This document shows positions 32,421 to 35,676 of a stretch of DNA of 35,676 bases, one piece after another. The stretch is taken from positions 1 through 35,676 of the IMG/VR virus record IMGVR_UViG_3300036761_001636; one strand, 5' to 3'. The notes beneath the pieces are model-generated. The model saw nothing but the letters and a program-made list of their open reading frames with translations, searched no databases and was not told where the DNA came from. The stretch comes from a virus. Every line of letters starts with the position of its first letter. The stretch's first letter is position 1. The position numbers and the translations under genes are program-made.

Positions 32421-32477
32421 GGGTTGAACGACCCTGACCCAACCTTAGCGAATGTTAAGGTTGGGATGTGTAGTTCA
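32421..32477 (-). repeat. Start-associated structured element, copy 4 (degenerate palindrome)
   Basis: The ribosome-site hairpin has a 4-bp stem GGGT/ACCC (32421-32434) and the usual TGAACG loop. The palindrome keeps ten pairs (CCCAACCTTA with TAAGGTTGGG) but its centre is mismatched. Distal GTTCA (32473-32477) contains the UGA stop of the upstream gene when read on the minus strand. Confidence 0.8.
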
Positions 32478-32765
32478 ATCGTAGTAGGCGTAACTGATCC
32501 CGCAGCCGTGCAATCTCTTGTTGCGGGTGCGTCTGGCGAAGGTCAGCGTGCCTACTCGAGTCTCGGCTCGCTTGATAGCAGCATCACCATCAGCGATGTC
32601 GAACTCTTCAGAGTCCCACTTGATGGCACCTGTCTCGTCGTCTTCGTAGCAGATGCAATAACTTCGATCCATGAGATCATTGCCACCGCTGACGACTTCG
32701 ATGTGTGCTGTCTGACCGTTGCGACGTGCTCTCCAGTCGGAGGGAATCAAGCTTGTGCGTGGCAT
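32475..32765 (-). CDS. Hypothetical protein (96 aa)
   Basis: Start set at 32765: GAGGTGAT precedes the ATG, four bases after the stop of the 52-aa gene, suggesting coupling. The longer in-frame reading runs antisense through that gene's coding sequence and is rejected. It contains YCICYEDDETGAIKWDSEEF and a basic C-terminal segment (FARRTRNKRLHGCG). No family is recognised. Confidence 0.7.
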   Translation of the reverse strand: MPRTSLIPSDWRARRNGQTAHIEVVSGGNDLMDRSYCICYEDDETGAIKWDSEEFDIADGDAAIKRAETRVGTLTFARRTRNKRLHGCGISYAYYD

Positions 32766-32769
32766 GTCA

Positions 32770-32928
32770 TCACCTCGCATCAACCAAGTTGCCCGAAATG
32801 CTGAACCGGCGAGCCTGAAGCCAGTCGTTGAACTCGGCGAGTGTTTTCCACATCGAGATCTCGACGCCATCGCCGAAGTACTCTACGTGCACCATGTCGC
32901 CTTTGAACGTGAGCTGATACCTTAACAT
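32770..32928 (-). CDS. Small hypothetical protein (52 aa)
   Basis: Start at 32928 with AAGGAGAAC upstream, following an element. It is small and beta-rich (RYQLTFKGDMVHVEYFGDGV) with a helical tail. It is below usual gene-finder length, but site and context are good. Confidence 0.7.
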   Translation of the reverse strand: MLRYQLTFKGDMVHVEYFGDGVEISMWKTLAEFNDWLQARRFSISGNLVDAR

Positions 32929-32943
32929 ATTGTTCTCCTTGTT

Positions 32944-33003
32944 GGGATTGAACGATCCCTGACTCAACCTTAACAAGTGTTAAGGTTGAGATACGAGCGT
33001 TCA
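32944..33003 (-). repeat. Start-associated structured element, copy 5
   Basis: Hairpin GGGAT/ATCCC with loop TGAACG (32944-32959), palindrome CTCAACCTTAACA and complement (32963-32975 and 32978-32990), distal CGTTCA (32998-33003). It starts one base after the upstream TAA. Confidence 0.88.
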
Positions 33004-33004
33004 A

Positions 33005-33250
33005 TTAGTGGCTCATGTAGCCCGAGCCGACCTGAATCGGATAGTGGCTGCACCCATCGGGCTCAGCTATCTGAACGAGCTCATGCGATTCGAAGTGCTC
33101 ACCCAAGAACTCTTCGAGCTCGCCCCGATTCCACATCTCGCGAATCTCGTCGACCGTCTTGACGTCTTCGCCCTTGTTGACGAGCTCGTCTGCGATTGCT
33201 TCGAAATCCAAGTCGACCGTAATGTGAAGCTGAAAGCCTAAGACTGCCAT
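33005..33250 (-). CDS. Hypothetical acidic protein (81 aa)
   Basis: Start at 33250 with AAAAGGAG upstream. The N-terminal strand GFQLHITVDL is followed by acidic helices (DFEAIADELVNKGEDV; EELEEFLGEHF-like). No family is recognised. Confidence 0.72.
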   Translation of the reverse strand: MAVLGFQLHITVDLDFEAIADELVNKGEDVKTVDEIREMWNRGELEEFLGEHFESHELVQIAEPDGCSHYPIQVGSGYMSH

Positions 33251-33265
33251 TGTGAATCTCCTTTT

Positions 33266-33325
33266 GGGATTGAACGATCCCTGACTCAACCTTAACACTT
33301 GTTAAGGTTGAGATACGAGCGTTCA
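33266..33325 (-). repeat. Start-associated structured element, copy 6
   Basis: Same as copy 3 except that the palindrome loop is CT rather than AG (33298-33299). Arms at 33285-33297 and 33300-33312; distal CGTTCA (33320-33325) holds the UGA stop of the upstream gene. Confidence 0.88.
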
Positions 33326-34141
33326 GTCTGAAAGCTGCTTGTTACGACCGGTCACTGCTTTCTGACCGATGTGGAGCGTAGCGCCTACTTCTGAGCCGGA
33401 ATGATACCCAGCTACGTTGAAAGCGTTGTCGCCGAAGCTGATGGTGCGAAAGCCCTTCGAGTGCTCCAACCACTTGGCTGCGAGATTCTCATCGTAGAGC
33501 ACGAGCGCCGATTCGATCTTCTCGGTGCGCTCCTGCTCCTGGTCGATTAGTGAATTCTCGATCGTGCGGAGGCAGCCCTTCAACCAGGATGCCCGCCAAA
33601 CGTTGGGGTGGTCTTCGCCGAGCCCGCTGATGCGATAGGCGCTAGCTACTCCGTAGCCACTGCAGAGGATCTTGCAATACTCGCCAGTCGCTACCATCGC
33701 CATCACAGTGAGCTTGTTGAGCCACTCGACGAAGAGCTGCGAAGCTACTTCTGCGTTGCTCTCCTTGCCATAGAAGCCAATCGTTTTGCCCCACGTCCGT
33801 TCGTAGCCGTAGGCGGTCTTCATCGGTGTGTCGCTTTCTGAGTGCTTGGCGGTGCTGAAGTGCTTGGTGTGCGTGATGCGACCGATGATGCGGGCTAAGT
33901 GCCAGTGCCACTGCTTGATGACGCCGAACATCGCGTCCGCATTTCGTGTTCCAAACGCTTCGTCGATAACGACGTTATTCGCAGCATGTACTTCGTCCAT
34001 GCCGATGGAATACTTGTCCATCAGTCGTTGCATCGCTGCGGAGGCATTCGCCATCTCGCCTTCGAAGGCTCCCGAGTCGGGATTGGTGATCTCCATCAGC
34101 TTTCGAATCTGATCGATGATCTTGGAACGATTAGGTGTCAT
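33323..34141 (-). CDS. DUF2786-domain protein (272 aa)
   Basis: Start at 34141 with AAGGAGAG upstream; a longer in-frame reading would translate non-coding hairpins and a neighbour and is rejected. Residues 5-55 match DUF2786 (KIIDQIRKLMEIT, AAMQRLMDKYSIGMDEV), a small domain found with predicted nucleases or peptidases in phages and bacteria. The middle is aromatic and helical (IKQWHWHLARIIGRITH). The function of the family is not known to me. It is the largest gene of the minus-strand block. Confidence 0.8.
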   Translation of the reverse strand: MTPNRSKIIDQIRKLMEITNPDSGAFEGEMANASAAMQRLMDKYSIGMDEVHAANNVVIDEAFGTRNADAMFGVIKQWHWHLARIIGRITHTKHFSTAKHSESDTPMKTAYGYERTWGKTIGFYGKESNAEVASQLFVEWLNKLTVMAMVATGEYCKILCSGYGVASAYRISGLGEDHPNVWRASWLKGCLRTIENSLIDQEQERTEKIESALVLYDENLAAKWLEHSKGFRTISFGDNAFNVAGYHSGSEVGATLHIGQKAVTGRNKQLSD

Positions 34142-34150
34142 TGGTGCTCT

Positions 34151-34254
34151 CCTTAACAAACGTGAATGATTAGCCGAATTGCTAACCTTAACAAAGCGCT
34201 CAAAGACTGGATCCTTGAGACGCTTTGTTAAGGTGGGCTCCTTCACAGGAGCCC
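34151..34254 (-). repeat. Split variant of the start-associated element
   Basis: Half-sites CCTTAACA and TGTTAAGG are kept but separated: stem 34185-34198 with 34221-34234 (14 bp), extended by CTCAA/TTGAG. Next to the ribosome binding site lies TTAGC/GCTAA (34170-34185). On the far side a 7-bp hairpin GGGCTCC/GGAGCCC (34235-34254) has loop TTCACA, complementary in five bases to GTGAA at 34162-34166. Confidence 0.6.
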
Positions 34255-34262
34255 ATCTTGAC

Positions 34263-34508
34263 CTAGCGACCCATCTTCGTGTCGAGCGAAGCGACGTAGT
34301 GGCCTTGCCCTGAGCCCCAGTGGTTCCATCGCACTTCGCAATGCGTGAGACCGGAGACCGTGTCGGCAAGCTTGGCAGCGAGCTTGATGGCGTCGTCGTA
34401 ATGCTCGACATCGAACGACCGAGTGAAGAGCACTGGAAGCATTTCCCAGGGCAACCGATCGGACGGGTTCTGCACTTGCACTTTGAATTCGAACGATTCG
34501 TGTAGCAT
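34263..34508 (-). CDS. Hypothetical protein (81 aa)
   Basis: AAGGAG precedes the ATG at 34508, directly after an element. It is a small alpha/beta protein (HESFEFKVQVQNPS, DDAIKLAAKLADTVSG, HCEVRWNHWGSGQGHY). No family is recognised. Confidence 0.72.
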   Translation of the reverse strand: MLHESFEFKVQVQNPSDRLPWEMLPVLFTRSFDVEHYDDAIKLAAKLADTVSGLTHCEVRWNHWGSGQGHYVASLDTKMGR

Positions 34509-34521
34509 TTTGTTCTCCTTC

Positions 34522-34581
34522 GGGATTGAACGATCCCTGACCCAACCTTAACAAATGTTAAGGTTGGGATGTGAGCGTTCA
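34522..34581 (-). repeat. Start-associated structured element, copy 7
   Basis: Hairpin GGGAT/ATCCC (34522-34537), palindrome CCCAACCTTAACA with complement (34541-34553 and 34556-34568, loop AA), distal CGTTCA (34576-34581). One base separates it from the upstream TAG. Confidence 0.88.
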
Positions 34582-34582
34582 A

Positions 34583-34903
34583 CTACGAATTGTAGTAGCC
34601 TGCATCAACGACGAGCTTGGCGAACTCCGTGGCTGCTTCGGCGAAGTTACGGTAGTGCTCCGAATTCGCACCACCATCTTCACTCACTTCAAAGTGAGCG
34701 TAGCATTCCACATACGTAAGCTCGACGCCTGCGTGCTCGATGCCATCCGCTTCATTGGTGTCGAGGTCGTTCGTGCAGACGTCACTCATATTGTGCTTCA
34801 CAATCTCAGCTGCGATGTTGGCGACGAGATTGGCTTTCGTCTGAGCACGCACGATGAAGGCTTGCCTGCTGTCGAAATTGTTGAACAGAATGGTTGTAAG
34901 CAT
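34583..34903 (-). CDS. Hypothetical acidic protein (106 aa)
   Basis: AAAGGAG lies before the ATG at 34903. The protein is acidic (pattern DLDTNEADGIEHAGVELT) with an N-terminal strand TTILFNNFDSRQAFIVRA and a C-terminal helix. No motif is recognised. Confidence 0.72.
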   Translation of the reverse strand: MLTTILFNNFDSRQAFIVRAQTKANLVANIAAEIVKHNMSDVCTNDLDTNEADGIEHAGVELTYVECYAHFEVSEDGGANSEHYRNFAEAATEFAKLVVDAGYYNS

Positions 34904-34916
34904 GTTGCTCTCCTTT

Positions 34917-34978
34917 GGGATTGAACGATCCCTATTTGAACCTTAACAAGTGTTAAGGTTCAAACGAACGAGCGTTCA
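34917..34978 (-). repeat. Start-associated structured element, copy 8
   Basis: Hairpin GGGAT/ATCCC (34917-34932), palindrome TTGAACCTTAACA with complement (34936-34948 and 34951-34963), distal CGTTCA (34973-34978) containing the UGA stop of the upstream gene. Outer palindrome pairs differ from copies 3, 5 and 6 at three positions, all compensated. Confidence 0.88.
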
Positions 34979-35236
34979 ATAGCTCCGAACGTAACCAGGT
35001 ATCACGATGAGTCGCATCCTCGGCGTCCAGATGGAGCTCCAACCATCGGCGTACAGCACGACGTCGCCATGCTTGATGATATCCAAGCTGAGTAGCCGGT
35101 TCATGCTGCTGATTGTGGGCTTGTGATAATTGTTAAGGTGCCCGTGCTTCATGCTCTCATCGCGTCGATCGATCATGACGCTGTGATTGCCCTTTCGCAT
35201 GATGATGTGAACGTAGATTGCCTTGCTTTGTGCCAT
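34976..35236 (-). CDS. Hypothetical basic protein (86 aa)
   Basis: AAAGGAG precedes the ATG at 35236. The protein is basic and beta-rich (KAIYVHIIMRKGNHSVMIDR, GDVVLYADGWSSIW). No family is recognised. Confidence 0.72.
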   Translation of the reverse strand: MAQSKAIYVHIIMRKGNHSVMIDRRDESMKHGHLNNYHKPTISSMNRLLSLDIIKHGDVVLYADGWSSIWTPRMRLIVIPGYVRSY

Positions 35237-35249
35237 TTGATTCTCCTTT

Positions 35250-35311
35250 GGGATTGAACGATCCCTATTTGAACCTTAACAAGTGTTAAGGTTCAAACGA
35301 ACGAGCGTTCA
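35250..35311 (-). repeat. Start-associated structured element, copy 9
   Basis: Hairpin GGGAT/ATCCC (35250-35265), 14-bp palindrome arms (35268-35281 and 35284-35297), distal CGTTCA (35306-35311), three bases after the upstream TAG. Nearly identical to copy 8. Confidence 0.88.
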
Positions 35312-35314
35312 AAC

Positions 35315-35676
35315 CTACCCGCGACCCCAACCAATCGCACTAGCGACGATGCCTGGTAAGTAGCCGATCTGATTGCCTTCCACCAGGTACACTACTTCCA
35401 GCACGTTGTCAGCTTCGTTCGACTCCTGCATCGCGATCCAGCCGTCACGAAGCTCCTTGATCTCGGCTTCGCGTTTCTCGGGGTCTTCGATCTGACGGGC
35501 TTCGTAAAGCGCATCTTCGTACTCGCGCTCTTCGTCGTCAGATGGGGCATTCGGGTTGACGACTTCAACTTTGTCGATGCTGTACTCGAATGGCCAGTTT
35601 GGCTGCGCTGCGAACCGAACTTCCAGGTTGTCATCGAGCCCTTCCAACATGTCGCGTAAATCTGAAACTGTGAGTG
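35315..35676 (-). CDS. Conserved small phage protein, 5' partial
   Basis: The frame stays open past the ATG at 35650 to the window edge, reading LTVSDLRDMLEGLDDN, so the true start lies outside. This opening, with EVRFAAQPNWPFEYSI, is a recurrent sequence in small phage proteins of unknown function. The middle is highly acidic and helical; the end is IGYLPGIVASAIGWGRG. Uncertain role. Confidence 0.75.
   Translation of the reverse strand, partial: LTVSDLRDMLEGLDDNLEVRFAAQPNWPFEYSIDKVEVVNPNAPSDDEEREYEDALYEARQIEDPEKREAEIKELRDGWIAMQESNEADNVLEVVYLVEGNQIGYLPGIVASAIGWGRG

Noticed and set aside
31821-32804. Long plus-strand open frame (327 codons)
   Set aside because: It runs antisense to several minus-strand genes and through an element, and lacks a ribosome binding site; it is a shadow caused by codon bias.
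32929-34582. N-terminal extensions such as MLRLSQGSF... and MNARISTLTLVKV... on minus-strand genes
   Set aside because: They are translations of the structured element itself, recur for that reason, and lie upstream of the real ribosome binding sites.
29586-35311. Repeated palindromes as a CRISPR array
   Set aside because: The copies are separated by whole genes of varied length, not by uniform spacers, and sit exactly between stop codons and ribosome binding sites.
29586-35311. Repeated palindromes as intrinsic terminators
   Set aside because: On the minus strand no U-run follows the long hairpin; a second conserved hairpin and a ribosome binding site follow instead.

Overview
The window is part of the genome of a tailed double-stranded DNA phage (Caudoviricetes), probably known only from environmental sequence. 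Tail-fibre, lysis, replication and DNA-modification genes are tightly packed, with many ATGA/TAATG start-stop overlaps and strong AGGAGG-type ribosome binding sites. No host can be named from the sequence, and there is no integrase or repressor in the window.

Layout. (1) 1-9687, + strand: the end of a tail gene, five virion or tail-fibre proteins (two with arrays of 57-residue repeats, one with a LamG-like lectin fold), then a GH25-like endolysin with an SH3b domain and two membrane proteins (likely holins). (2) 9688-9921: hairpins, a 21-bp perfect inverted repeat and a putative promoter. (3) 9922-16989, +: DUF932-type protein, MT-A70 methylase, a small gene with an in-frame TGA, SNF2-type helicase, RuvC-fold nuclease, Cas4/RecB-like Fe-S nuclease, then a Sak4-like recombinase ATPase and its DUF669 SSB behind a second copy of the same promoter. 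(4) 16990-21136, +: a tRNA and 7-deazaguanine island: tRNA(CAT), GNAT acetyltransferase, QueF-like reductase, YhhQ/QrtT precursor transporter, a second tRNA, YkgJ-like cysteine-cluster protein and a DpdA-like guanine transglycosylase. The parts suggest that the phage imports preQ0/preQ1, processes it and swaps it into its DNA. (5) 21096-26473, +: a UDG-DNA polymerase I fusion, primase-helicase, a 56-residue protein, a second DNA methylase and a MazG-like pyrophosphohydrolase. (6) 26474-26773: a convergent boundary with a strong terminator for the - strand and a roughly 190-nt run of stable hairpins that looks like a structured RNA. (7) 26774-35676, -: 23 mostly small genes of unknown function (two of them membrane peptides under 40 residues), likely host-takeover genes.

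The most unusual feature is in region 7. Nearly every intergenic gap is filled by one repeated element of about 60 bp: nine clear copies, one divergent copy and one split variant. Each runs from the stop codon of one gene to the ribosome binding site of the next. It contains a 13-14-bp palindrome with the core CCTTAACA/TGTTAAGG, then a small hairpin abutting the ribosome binding site. The 6-nt loop of that hairpin is complementary to a strand overlapping or just after the previous stop codon. Both stems and the loop pairing show compensatory changes between copies, which argues for a selected RNA structure (a pseudoknot-like, start-associated element) rather than a plain terminator or operator.
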